Position numbers and translations under genes: made by a program
NCBI GenBank assembly: GCA_007131945.1
Contig: SLPP01000265.1
Span: 1-23,982 of the forward strand
Reading direction: 5' to 3'
Origin: Paracoccaceae bacterium
Lineage (GTDB): Bacteria; Pseudomonadota; Alphaproteobacteria; Rhodobacterales; Rhodobacteraceae
Length of the DNA: 23,982 bases
Shown: positions 12,407-20,151 of the stretch, piece by piece
Layout of the letters: each line of letters opens with the position of its first letter
How positions within the stretch are numbered: position 1 is the stretch's first letter
Notes under the pieces: generated by a model
The model's input: only the letters and a program-made list of their open reading frames with translations
Told to the model about the DNA's origin: nothing
The model's database searches: none

Positions 12407-14611
12407 TCAGTTGCCGAGGATACCGCCCAGGATGTCGCGGATCGCGTCCTGCAGCCCGCCGCCGGACGCGCCGCCGCCGGCCCGCGGGCCGGGCGGGTCC
12501 CAGCCGCTGGGCGGGTCGAGTCGCGGCGGCTCGGGCACGATCATCGGCAAGGGCCGCGGCGGCTTGCCGGCATGGATGCGTTCCATCGTCTCGCGCCAGA
12601 TCTCTGCCGGCAACCCGCCGCCGGTGACGCCGACGAGCGGCGAGTTGTCGTCGTTGCCCATCCAGACGCCGACAACGTAATCGGCGGTGAAGCCGAGGAA
12701 CCAGGCGTCGCGCGCCGCCTGCGTGGTGCCGGTCTTGCCCGCCGCCTGTCGCCCGTCGGAAAGCCGCGCGCGCCGGCCGGTGCCATGGGGCGCCTCGATC
12801 ACCTGGGTCATCATCCAGGTCAGTTTCGCCGCCGCCTCCTGCGAGATCACCCGCGTGCCGATCCCGCCGCCTATGCCCATCAGTGGCTCGTTGTCGGCGA
12901 CCAGCCTGAGCGAGGTGAACCCGTAGGGCCGCACCGCACTGCCGCCGTTCAGGATCCCGGCATAGGCGGCGGTCATGTCGAGAAGCGTCGATTCGCTCGA
13001 TCCCAGCGCCAGCGCCGGGCCCTCGGCCAGTTCCGCCTGCAGCCCGAAGGCATTGGCGGCGCGGCGCACCTCGTCGCGGCCCATCGCCTCGGATATCCGC
13101 ACCGCGGGGATGTTCTGCGACCGGGCGAAGGCCTCGGTGAGCGTCATCATGCCGAGGAAATCGTTGGTGTAGTTGCGCGGGCTCCAGGCGCCGGAACCGG
13201 GGATGCGCATGGTCAGCGGCGCGTCCTCGACCATGTCGAAGGGCTCGTAGCCGACATCCATCGCCAGCGCATAGACGAAGGGCTTGAAGGCCGAGCCGGT
13301 CTGCCGGCGCGCCTGTGTGGCGCGGTTGAAGCCGCCGGGGACGTAGTTGCGCCCGCCGACCATCGCCCGCACCGCGCCGTCGGCCGACATCACCACGACC
13401 GCCGCCTCGGCCACCGAATCGGGGCGCACGCGCGAGGTGAAGACCTGGGCCAGCGCCTCTTCGGCGGCCCGCTGCAGGTCGGGGTCGAGCGTGGTCTGGA
13501 TGATCACGTCCTCGGTCGTCTCGCGCGTGAGGTAGGCCGGGCCCGACTGCATCACCCAGTCGGCGAAGAAGCCCCCGGTGCGCGCCTCGGCGGTCTGCGA
13601 GAGCGTGGCCGGCCGCGCGCGGGCCTCGGCCGCCTGGGCCGTCGTCAGGTAGCCCTCGCGCTCCATCAGCCCGACGACGAGGTTCGCGCGCTCCTGCGCC
13701 CGGCGCAGGTTGCGCGTCGGCGCGTAGAGCGAGGGCGCCACCAGGAGCCCGGCGAGCATCGCCGCCTGCGGCGGGTCGACCTCGGCCGCCGAGCGCGAGA
13801 AATAGCGCTGCGCCGCGGCCTCGAAACCGCGCGAACCGGCGCCGAGGAAGGCACGGTTCATGTAGATCGTGAGGATCTCGTCCTTCGAGTAGCGCAGCTC
13901 CAGCGCGAAGGCGTAGGGCATCTCGCGGAGCTTGCGCCAGACCGTCCCGCGGCGGCAGTCGGCCTCGTAGGCGGCCTCGCTCTCCCACTCGGCGGGGTCG
14001 AAGGGCACGCCGAGGCAGAGCAGTTTCGCCACCTGCTGCGTGATGGTCGAGCCGCCATGCCCGGAGAACGGCCCGCGCCCGGCGGCGAGGTTGATCCGCA
14101 CCGCGCCGATGATGCCGCGCGGCGAGATGCCGAAATGCCACCAGAAGCGGCGATCCTCGGTTGCCACGATGGCGTTCTTCAGATGCGGCGAGACGGTGTC
14201 GGTGGTGATCACGCCGCCGAAGCTCTCGCCGCGCCAGGCGAAGACCTCGCCATCGGCGTCGAGCATCGTGACCGAGCCGCGGGCGCGCCCGTCGAGGAGT
14301 TCCGACACGTCCGGCAGGCTGGCATAGAAATAGAGCGTCACCGCCGCGACGATCAGCGCGACAGCGGCGACCGCGCGCCAGACGACGCCCCAGACCACGC
14401 GCCAGATGAAGCCGAAGAAACCTACGATCGCGCGCGTGAGGAAGTTGCCGCGCCGCCCGTTGCGCCGCGCCGTGCCCCGGCCGGAAGCGGCACTGCCGCG
14501 CCCGTTGCCTGTGCGCCCGTTGCCGCCCCGGCCATTGCCGCCGCGCCCGCGCGGGGTGCCCGCGCGGCGCTCTGCCACCAGGGGAGGTCTGCGATTGCCC
14601 GTGCTGCCCAT
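12407..14611 (-). CDS. Class A penicillin-binding protein, PBP1A-type transglycosylase/transpeptidase
   Basis: A 734-residue inner-membrane enzyme that polymerises and cross-links peptidoglycan in the periplasm. Residues 1-60 are a cytoplasmic Arg/Gly/Asn-rich tail with repeated GGNGR units; a membrane anchor covers about 61-97. The glycosyltransferase domain (about 130-310) carries E152-D in TEDRRFWWHFGI, GGSTITQQ at 186-193 and the RKLREMPYAFALE block. The transpeptidase domain has S440-A-F-K443, S498-Q-N500 and K626-T-G628, so all catalytic motifs are intact. The C-terminus ends in a Pro/Gly-rich tail. ATG 14611 has AGAAGG unusually close upstream. It is a monocistronic gene, divergent from glnK and convergent with the Usp gene. 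Confidence 0.92.
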   Translation of the reverse strand: MGSTGNRRPPLVAERRAGTPRGRGGNGRGGNGRTGNGRGSAASGRGTARRNGRRGNFLTRAIVGFFGFIWRVVWGVVWRAVAAVALIVAAVTLYFYASLPDVSELLDGRARGSVTMLDADGEVFAWRGESFGGVITTDTVSPHLKNAIVATEDRRFWWHFGISPRGIIGAVRINLAAGRGPFSGHGGSTITQQVAKLLCLGVPFDPAEWESEAAYEADCRRGTVWRKLREMPYAFALELRYSKDEILTIYMNRAFLGAGSRGFEAAAQRYFSRSAAEVDPPQAAMLAGLLVAPSLYAPTRNLRRAQERANLVVGLMEREGYLTTAQAAEARARPATLSQTAEARTGGFFADWVMQSGPAYLTRETTEDVIIQTTLDPDLQRAAEEALAQVFTSRVRPDSVAEAAVVVMSADGAVRAMVGGRNYVPGGFNRATQARRQTGSAFKPFVYALAMDVGYEPFDMVEDAPLTMRIPGSGAWSPRNYTNDFLGMMTLTEAFARSQNIPAVRISEAMGRDEVRRAANAFGLQAELAEGPALALGSSESTLLDMTAAYAGILNGGSAVRPYGFTSLRLVADNEPLMGIGGGIGTRVISQEAAAKLTWMMTQVIEAPHGTGRRARLSDGRQAAGKTGTTQAARDAWFLGFTADYVVGVWMGNDDNSPLVGVTGGGLPAEIWRETMERIHAGKPPRPLPMIVPEPPRLDPPSGWDPPGPRAGGGASGGGLQDAIRDILGGILGN

Positions 14612-14710
14612 GCCTTCTCTGTGCCCGAACCGGCCTGCCTATCACCCGCACCATAGCCGTGGCAGCGGCCAAAGCGAAGCCCGCCCGCCGCCGGATGCAG
14701 CTTTCGTGAA

Positions 14711-14734
14711 TGACCAATTCTTGGGCAGTGGTCA
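14711..14734. promoter_or_regulatory. Inverted repeat in the PBP1A-glnK intergenic region
   Basis: TGACCA (14711-14716) and TGGTCA (14729-14734) are perfect inverted 6-mers with 12 bases between them, in an AT-richer island about 140 bases upstream of glnK. A weak -10-like AATAAT follows at 14747-14752. It could be an operator for glnK-amtB; it does not match the NtrC consensus TGCACC-N5-GGTGCA closely. Confidence 0.35.
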
Positions 14735-14873
14735 GAATTTGTGCGGAATAATGTCGAATCTGTCGGAATCCCCCTTGTCGACGGCGCGCCCGACCGTTGC
14801 TGCCGCCATCCCCTCGCGCCCTATCAGGAGCACGACGCCCGCGCGCCGGGCTCCATGAGCGAAGGGGAAGGAT

Positions 14874-15212
14874 GTGAAATACATCATCGCAGCGATCAAG
14901 CCGTTCAAGCTGGAGGAGGTCCGCGAGGCGCTGACCGCCATCGGCGTGCGCGGCCTGATGGTGACCGAGGTGAAGGGCTTCGGCTCTCAGTCGGGTCACA
15001 CGGAAATCTATCGCGGCGCCGAATACGCCGTGAATTTCGTGCCCAAGGTCAAGCTCGAGATCGCGGTCGGCGACGCGCTGGCCGAGCAGGTGGTCGAGAC
15101 GATCCAGCGCACCGCGCGGACGAACAAGATCGGCGACGGCAAGATCTTCGTCGTCGATCTGGAACAGGCGGTGCGGGTGCGCACCGGCGAGATGAATGAA
15201 GATGCACTCTGA
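14874..15212 (+). CDS. glnK: P-II nitrogen regulatory protein GlnK
   Basis: A 112-residue trimeric signal protein that senses 2-oxoglutarate, ATP/ADP and, through uridylylation, glutamine, and that blocks the ammonium channel when nitrogen is plentiful. The start MKYIIAAIKPFKLEEVREAL, the T-loop with Q39 and the uridylylated Y51 (YRGAEY), and the C-terminal TGEMNEDAL are all P-II signatures. Positions 38 and 40 of the T-loop are serine where many P-II proteins have Arg and Lys (GFGSQSGH). Linkage 16 bases upstream of amtB identifies it as GlnK rather than GlnB. Translation starts at GTG 14874, preceded by GAAGGGGAAGGA; an out-of-frame ATG at 14872 overlaps. Confidence 0.93.
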   Translation: MKYIIAAIKPFKLEEVREALTAIGVRGLMVTEVKGFGSQSGHTEIYRGAEYAVNFVPKVKLEIAVGDALAEQVVETIQRTARTNKIGDGKIFVVDLEQAVRVRTGEMNEDAL

Positions 15213-15228
15213 TCAGGGGTTGACGCAG

Positions 15229-16593
15229 ATGAAACTCAGAAACGCCCTACTCGCGGCCTCCGTGGCGCTGATGACGCCGCTGGCCGCCTTCGCGCAGGAG
15301 GCCGAGGAAGCCGCCGACCCGCTGGCCGAGATCGCCGCGGCGCTGGCGGCGAGCCAGGCCGAGACGATCTTCGTCTTCAACACGCTGCTGTTCGTCATCA
15401 GCGGCGTGCTGGTCTTCTGGATGGCCGCGGGTTTCGCCATGCTCGAGGCGGGCTTCGTGCGCTCGAAGAACGTCACGATGCAGCTGACGAAGAATATCGG
15501 CCTCTTCTCGATCGCGGCCTTCCTCTACTATCTCATCGGCTTCAACCTGATGTATCCGGGCGACGGCTGGATCATCGAGGGCTGGCTGGGCGCGTTCGGC
15601 CCGACCGTGCTGGAAGCCGTCGGGATCGGGGCCGACGAGGTCGACATCGAATACGCCTCGGTCGGGTCGGACTTCTTCTTCCAGCTGATGTTCTGCGCCA
15701 CCACCGCCTCGATCGTCTCGGGCGCGCTGGCCGAGCGGATCAAGCTCAACAGCTTCCTCGTCTTCGTCGTCGTGCTGACGGCGCTGATCTACCCGATCCA
15801 GGCCTCCTGGACCTGGGGCGAGGGTTTCCTGGACGAGGCCGGCTTCCTCGACTTCGCCGGCTCGACCATCGTCCATTCGGTCGGCGGCTGGGCGGCGCTG
15901 GTGGGCGCCATCATCCTCGGGCCGCGCATCGGCAAGTACGCCAAGGACGGCAAGGTCAACCCGATCCCCGGTTCGAACCTCGCGCTGGCGACGCTCGGTG
16001 TGTTCATCCTGTGGATGGGCTGGTTCGGCTTCAACGGCGGCTCGGAACTGGCGCTGGGCACGGCCGATGCGGCGGCGAATGTCAGCCGGGTGCTGGCCAA
16101 TACCAACGCCGCGGCCGCGGCCGGAGCGCTGGCGGCGCTGATCCTGACGCAGATCCTCTACAAGAAGACCGATCTCACGCTGGTCCTGAACGGCGCGCTG
16201 GGCGGGCTTGTCGCGATCACCGCCGAACCGCTGGAGCCCGGCCTCGGCCTTGCCTCGATGATCGGCGCGGTCGGCGGGATCATCGTCGTCTTCGCGGTGC
16301 CGATGCTCGACAAGATGAAGATCGACGACGTGGTCGGGGCCGTGCCGGTCCACCTCTTCGCCGGCATCTGGGGCACGCTCGCCGTGGTGCTCAGCAATGA
16401 GGAAGCGAGCCTGATGACCCAGCTCTACGGCATCGTCGTGATCGGCGCCTTCGTCATCGTCACCTCGGCCATCGTCTGGCTGGTGATCAAGGCGGCGATG
16501 GGCCTGCGGGTCGAGGCGGAGACCGAGGTTACCGGCCTCGACAAGACCGAACTCGGCATGGAGGCCTATCCCGAGTTCGCGCCGGGCAGCTGA
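15229..16593 (+). CDS. amtB: Ammonium transporter AmtB
   Basis: A 454-residue inner-membrane ammonium channel. Residues 1-22 form a cleavable signal peptide (ends PLAAFAQ), and a short periplasmic acidic stretch precedes eleven predicted membrane helices. The pore twin histidines are H216 (GSTIVHSVGGWAA) and H375 (VPVHLFAGIWGT). The ammonium transporter signature DFAGSTIVHSVGGWAALVGA (residues 208-227) is intact, and the C-terminal cytoplasmic tail (GLRV......GLD..E.GMEAYPEF) is the segment that docks GlnK. The ATG at 15229 was preferred over the in-frame 15196 start because it gives a clean signal peptide, has AGGGG upstream and does not overlap glnK. glnK and amtB form one operon that ends at a terminator. 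Confidence 0.94.
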   Translation: MKLRNALLAASVALMTPLAAFAQEAEEAADPLAEIAAALAASQAETIFVFNTLLFVISGVLVFWMAAGFAMLEAGFVRSKNVTMQLTKNIGLFSIAAFLYYLIGFNLMYPGDGWIIEGWLGAFGPTVLEAVGIGADEVDIEYASVGSDFFFQLMFCATTASIVSGALAERIKLNSFLVFVVVLTALIYPIQASWTWGEGFLDEAGFLDFAGSTIVHSVGGWAALVGAIILGPRIGKYAKDGKVNPIPGSNLALATLGVFILWMGWFGFNGGSELALGTADAAANVSRVLANTNAAAAAGALAALILTQILYKKTDLTLVLNGALGGLVAITAEPLEPGLGLASMIGAVGGIIVVFAVPMLDKMKIDDVVGAVPVHLFAGIWGTLAVVLSNEEASLMTQLYGIVVIGAFVIVTSAIVWLVIKAAMGLRVEAETEVTGLDKTELGMEAYPEFAPGS

Positions 16594-16618
16594 CGCCCGC
16601 TCCATGCCGACGAAGCCA

Positions 16619-16643
16619 CGCCCCGGGCCGCGCGCCCGGGGCG
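16619..16643 (+). terminator. Rho-independent-like terminator after amtB
   Basis: CGCCCCGGGC (16619-16628) and GCCCGGGGCG (16634-16643) form a perfect 10-bp GC stem with a 5-base loop, 25 bases after the amtB stop, followed by TTCGCTTT. The T run is interrupted, as is common in GC-rich alphaproteobacteria. Confidence 0.75.
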
Positions 16644-16895
16644 TTCGCTTTCGCGGGCGGGGTTTCCTGCAAGCGTGTCCGCGCGCCTGGCATGGCGTCC
16701 GCATTCGGGCCCTGCGCCCTTGACCAGGCCGCCGGACGCGGTCCACATCTTGCGCGCGGAGATTGCGGCTCGGGCGTTTCCACCGCATTCGAGACACGAC
16801 TTTCGGGGTGATGGAATGCCTGAACGCGTTTCACGCAGGGCGCGGATGACCACGGTGGCGGACACTTCCGGCGCCCCCGACTCCGGGCTGCGCCG
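16644..16895. other. Intergenic region between amtB terminator and acyl-CoA synthetase gene
   Basis: With the bases before it, the gene-free gap is 302 bases. Apart from the amtB terminator I find no RNA gene, repeat or convincing promoter. An open frame of 74 codons (16675-16899, GTG start, or from ATG 16816) ends in an ATGA overlap with the next start, but its composition (Arg/Ala/Pro-rich, no domain) gives no support beyond that overlap. Confidence 0.4.
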
Positions 16896-18893
16896 ATGAG
16901 GGATCTCGCGCGGCTCCTCCGCCCCCGTTCGATCGCCGTTCTCGGCAGCGGCTGGGCGGTCAACGTCATCGAGCAATGCCGGAAGATGGGCTTCGACGGC
17001 CCGGTCTGGCCGGTCCACCCGACCCGGCGAGAGATCGGCGGCATGCGCTCCTTCCGAGCGATCTCGGCGTTGCCCGAGGCGCCGGACGCGACCTTCATCG
17101 GCGTCAACCGGCACGCGACGCTGGCGGTGGTGGAAGAGCTCGCCGCGATCGGCGCCGGCGGCGCGGTCGCCTTCGCCTCGGGCTGGTCGGAGGCCGGCGC
17201 GGCCGATCTGCAGGCGCGGCTCGTCGCCGCGGCGGGCGACATGCCGGTTCTGGGGCCCAACTGCTACGGGCTGATCAACTATCTCGATGGCGCGCTGCTC
17301 TGGCCCGACCAGCATGGCGGGCGGCGGGTGGGCCGGGGCGTCGCGATCCTCAGCCAGTCCTCGAACATCGCGATCAACCTGACGATGCAGGCGCGCGGCC
17401 TGCCTGTTGCCTATGTCGCCTGCCTCGGCAACGCGGCGCAGACCGGGCTGGTCGCGCTTGCCGACGCGCTTCTCGCCGACGAGCGGGTGACGGCGCTGGG
17501 GCTCTATGTCGAGGGGATCGCGGATGCGCCGGCGCTGGCGGCGCTCGCCGAGGCGGCGCGCGATTCCGGCAAGGGCATCGTCGCCATCAAGGCGGGCCGG
17601 AGCGAGGCCGCGCGCAGCGCCGCGGCCTCGCATACCGCGGCGCTGGCGGGCGAGGGGGTCGTCTCCTCGGCGTTCCTCGCCCAGGCCGGCATCGCCGAGG
17701 TCGCCAGCCTGTCGGAACTGGTCGAGACGCTGAAGATCCTCCATGTCCATGGTCCCGGCCTTGGCCGGCGGCTTGCTTCGCTTTCCTGCTCGGGCGGCGA
17801 GGCCGGGCTCGTCGCCGATCTGGCCGCGCCGCTCGATCTCGATTTCCCGCCGCCGACCGCGGCGCAGCGCGCGGCGCTTTCCGCGACGCTCGGCCCGCTC
17901 GTCGCCATCGCCAACCCGCTCGACTACCACACCTTCATCTGGGGCGACCTGCCGCGCACGACCGAGGTCTTCACGACCATGCTCGCGGGTTACGATGCGG
18001 GGGTCTTCGTCATCGACCCGCCGCGCCCGGACCGCTGCGATCCGTCGAGCTTCGCCCCCGCGCTGGCCGCGATCGAGGCGGCGCAGGCCGCGACCGGCAA
18101 GCCCGCCTTCCCCGTCGCCTCGCTGCCCGAGAATTTCGACGAGGACCGCGCCGTCGCGCTGATCGAGCGCGGCATCGCGCCGCTGTTGGGGCTGGAGACC
18201 GCACTCGCCGCGATCCGTGCCGCGCAGACGCTTCCGGCGCGCCCGGAATGGCGCCCCTGGCCAGCCGCCGTCCCGCGCCCGCGGCGCCTGCTCGACGAGG
18301 CGGCGTCCAAGGCCCGGCTGGCGGCGGCGGGCATCGCCGTGCCCCGAGGGTTGAGCGCGGCCACGCTGGCGGAACTCACCCCGCTTGCCGCGGATCTGAC
18401 CGCGCCGATCGCGCTGAAGGGGCTCGGCTTCGCGCACAAGTCCGAGGCGGGCGCGGTGCGGCTGGGGCTCGATTCGCTCTGCGGTCAGGCGGAGATGCCG
18501 GGCGCGACCGGCTACCTGGCCGAGGAGATGGTGACCGGCGTGCTGGCAGAGCTGCTGATCGGTTTGCGGCGCGATCCGGTCTACGGCGCCAGCGTGACGC
18601 TGGGCTTCGGCGGGGTGACGGCGGAGCTGCTGGGCGATACGGTGACGCTCGTGGCGCCCGTGACCGGCAATGAAATCAGGCAGGGCCTGCGCCGGCTGCG
18701 GCTCTGGCCGCTGCTCGATGGTTATCGCGGGCGACCACGCGTCGATCTGGCGGCCGTCATCGCGGCAACCCTCGCGCTGCAGGCGCTGCTGGCGTCGGAC
18801 CCGGCGGTCGAGGAGATCGAAATCAACCCGCTGATGGTGCGCGCCGACGGCGCGGTGGCGGCGGATGCAGTGATCTGGGAGGCAGCGACATGA
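16896..18893 (+). CDS. NDP-forming acyl-CoA synthetase (acetate-CoA ligase family), fused alpha and beta domains
   Basis: A 665-residue cytoplasmic enzyme of the ADP-forming acyl-CoA synthetase superfamily, which interconverts acyl-CoA plus ADP and Pi with free acid, CoA and ATP through a phosphohistidine. The CoA-binding Rossmann domain opens with LLRPRSIAVLGSGW (residues 7-20); VLGPNCYGLIN follows at 118-128; the ligase domain contains ILSQSSNIAI (151-160, usually SQSG) and the catalytic H246 of AASHTAALAGEG. The ATP-grasp domain occupies the last third, with LLDEAASKARLAAAGI near 465, APIALKGLGFAHKSEAGAV near 510 and VEEIEINPLMVRADGA at the end. The acyl substrate is unknown; the overlapping CaiD-like gene suggests carnitine-like or related acyl-CoA chemistry. 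Confidence 0.88.
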   Translation: MRDLARLLRPRSIAVLGSGWAVNVIEQCRKMGFDGPVWPVHPTRREIGGMRSFRAISALPEAPDATFIGVNRHATLAVVEELAAIGAGGAVAFASGWSEAGAADLQARLVAAAGDMPVLGPNCYGLINYLDGALLWPDQHGGRRVGRGVAILSQSSNIAINLTMQARGLPVAYVACLGNAAQTGLVALADALLADERVTALGLYVEGIADAPALAALAEAARDSGKGIVAIKAGRSEAARSAAASHTAALAGEGVVSSAFLAQAGIAEVASLSELVETLKILHVHGPGLGRRLASLSCSGGEAGLVADLAAPLDLDFPPPTAAQRAALSATLGPLVAIANPLDYHTFIWGDLPRTTEVFTTMLAGYDAGVFVIDPPRPDRCDPSSFAPALAAIEAAQAATGKPAFPVASLPENFDEDRAVALIERGIAPLLGLETALAAIRAAQTLPARPEWRPWPAAVPRPRRLLDEAASKARLAAAGIAVPRGLSAATLAELTPLAADLTAPIALKGLGFAHKSEAGAVRLGLDSLCGQAEMPGATGYLAEEMVTGVLAELLIGLRRDPVYGASVTLGFGGVTAELLGDTVTLVAPVTGNEIRQGLRRLRLWPLLDGYRGRPRVDLAAVIAATLALQALLASDPAVEEIEINPLMVRADGAVAADAVIWEAAT

Positions 18894-19687
18894 TGCGGAT
18901 GCGAAGCGACGGACCGGTCAGGACTCGCCGCGAGGGGGCGATACTCGAGGTCACGCTCGACCGGCCGAAGGCGAACGCGATCGACCTGAAGACCAGCCGG
19001 GTGATGGGCGAGGTCTTCCGCGACTTCCGCGACGACGACGGCCTGCGCGTGGCCATCCTGCGCGCGGCGGGCGAGAAGTTCTTCTGCCCGGGCTGGGATC
19101 TCAAGGCCGCGGCCGAGGGCGACGCGGTCGACGGCGATTACGGCGTCGGCGGCTTTGGAGGGCTGCAGGAACTGCCGCAGATGAACAAGCCGGTGATCGC
19201 GGCGGTGCAGGGCATTGCCTGCGGCGGCGGGCTGGAACTGGCGCTGTCGTGCGACCTGATTCTCGCCTCGGAAACCGCCACATTCGCCCTGCCCGAGATC
19301 CGCTCGGGCACCGTCGCCGACGCCGCCTCGATCAAGCTGCCCAAGCGCATTCCCTATCACGTGGCGATGGACCTGCTGCTGACCGGCCGCTGGTTCGACG
19401 CCGCCGAGGCGCTGCGCTGGGGGCTGGTGAAGGAAGTCTGCACGCCCGAGGAGCTCCTGCCGAAGGCCTGGGAGCTGGCGCGGCTCCTCGAATCGGGCCC
19501 GCCGCTGGTCTATGCCGCGATCAAGGAGATCGTGCGCGAGGCCGAGGACATGCGCTTCCAGGACGCGCTCAACCGGATCACCAAGCGCCAGTTCGCCACC
19601 GTTGACCGGCTCTATGCCTCCGAGGACCAGCTCGAGGGCGCGCGCGCCTTCGCCGAGAAGCGCGATCCTGTCTGGAAGGGCCGTTGA
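18890..19687 (+). CDS. Enoyl-CoA hydratase/isomerase, carnitinyl-CoA dehydratase (CaiD)-like
   Basis: A 265-residue crotonase-fold enzyme. The oxyanion-hole segments are FFCPGWDLKAAAEG (about 64-77) and IACGGGLELALSCDLI (109-124), with candidate acid/base residues E116 and E136 (ALPEIRSG). The segment TVADAASIKLPKRIPYHVAM and the LLLTGRWFDAAEALRWGLV block closely resemble CaiD, which hydrates crotonobetainyl-CoA to carnitinyl-CoA. Other crotonases share the fold, so the exact substrate is tentative. The start ATG 18890 overlaps the acyl-CoA synthetase stop (ATGA) and has GGGAGG upstream at 18877-18882, so the two form a coupled operon. No CoA-transferase (CaiB) or dehydrogenase (CaiA) is in the window. 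Confidence 0.85.
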   Translation: MMRMRSDGPVRTRREGAILEVTLDRPKANAIDLKTSRVMGEVFRDFRDDDGLRVAILRAAGEKFFCPGWDLKAAAEGDAVDGDYGVGGFGGLQELPQMNKPVIAAVQGIACGGGLELALSCDLILASETATFALPEIRSGTVADAASIKLPKRIPYHVAMDLLLTGRWFDAAEALRWGLVKEVCTPEELLPKAWELARLLESGPPLVYAAIKEIVREAEDMRFQDALNRITKRQFATVDRLYASEDQLEGARAFAEKRDPVWKGR

Positions 19688-19742
19688 CCCGTGCTTCCGT
19701 CCGGCGCCCGGAGACAAGCCGGCACGATCGACGCGGATGGGC

Positions 19743-19770
19743 TGGACAGGCGGTCGGGCACCGTTATATC
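19743..19770 (+). promoter_or_regulatory. Probable sigma70-type promoter for the DUF1289 gene
   Basis: TGGACA (19743-19748) and TATATC (19765-19770) are 16 bases apart, with five and four consensus matches. They lie in the 112-base gap after the CaiD-like gene, about 30 bases before the DUF1289 start. Confidence 0.45.
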
Positions 19771-19799
19771 CGGTCGAACGGCGCGGGCAGGATACCGGC

Positions 19800-20051
19800 A
19801 TGAGCGAAGCATCGAAGGACCGGATCTGGTCCCGGAACGAGATCGAAAGCCCCTGCGTGAAGATCTGCGTCGTCCATCCCGAGGCGCGGATCTGCACCGG
19901 TTGCCACCGCACCATCGACGAGATCACCGGCTGGACGCGGATGAGCGCGGAGGAACGCCGCGCGGTCATGGACGATCTTCCATCGCGCGCCGGCCTTCTC
20001 AGACAACGCCGCGGCGGGCGCGCGGCCCGTCTGGGCCGCAGGAACGAATGA
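19800..20051 (+). CDS. DUF1289 domain-containing protein
   Basis: An 83-residue protein with the DUF1289 pattern: ESPCVKICVV (residues 16-25), ICTGCHRTIDEITGWTRM (31-48) and EERRAVMDDLPSR. The four cysteines C19, C23, C32 and C35 suggest a small metal- or iron-sulfur-binding module; function is unknown in the family. The C-terminus is an Arg/Gly-rich basic tail. The ATG at 19800 places the conserved cysteines at the usual distance from the N-terminus; a longer open frame upstream is a shadow of the CaiD-like gene. The next gene on the same strand starts 100 bases downstream. Confidence 0.87.
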   Translation: MSEASKDRIWSRNEIESPCVKICVVHPEARICTGCHRTIDEITGWTRMSAEERRAVMDDLPSRAGLLRQRRGGRAARLGRRNE

Positions 20052-20151
20052 GCGCGCCGACACCCGCCGCCTGACCGCCGGCTTGCGCCCCGGGCCCGAG
20101 CGGAGATAGACCGACCGGCGACGGGCCGGCAGGCCACAACCCGGGCGGGAC

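Noticed and set aside
14725..14746. Possible sigma54 promoter for glnK (GG...GC near TGGTCAGAATTTGTGC)
   Set aside because: The GG and GC are separated by 11 bases rather than the required 10, and the TGGCAC/TTGC core is poorly matched.
11715..14999. Minus-strand open frame of over 1,000 codons overlapping PBP1A and the Usp gene
   Set aside because: It is out of frame with PBP1A, whose catalytic motifs are intact in the chosen frame, and its composition is the Arg/Ala-rich pattern of a shadow frame.
16675..16899. 74-codon open frame ending in ATGA overlap with the acyl-CoA synthetase
   Set aside because: The overlap is suggestive of a leader peptide, but there is no ribosome binding site, domain or codon-bias support; kept only as a note in the intergenic entry.
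19700..19712. Small hairpin TCCGG-CGC-CCGGA after the CaiD-like gene
   Set aside because: A 5-bp GC stem is expected by chance in such GC-rich DNA and has no T tract.
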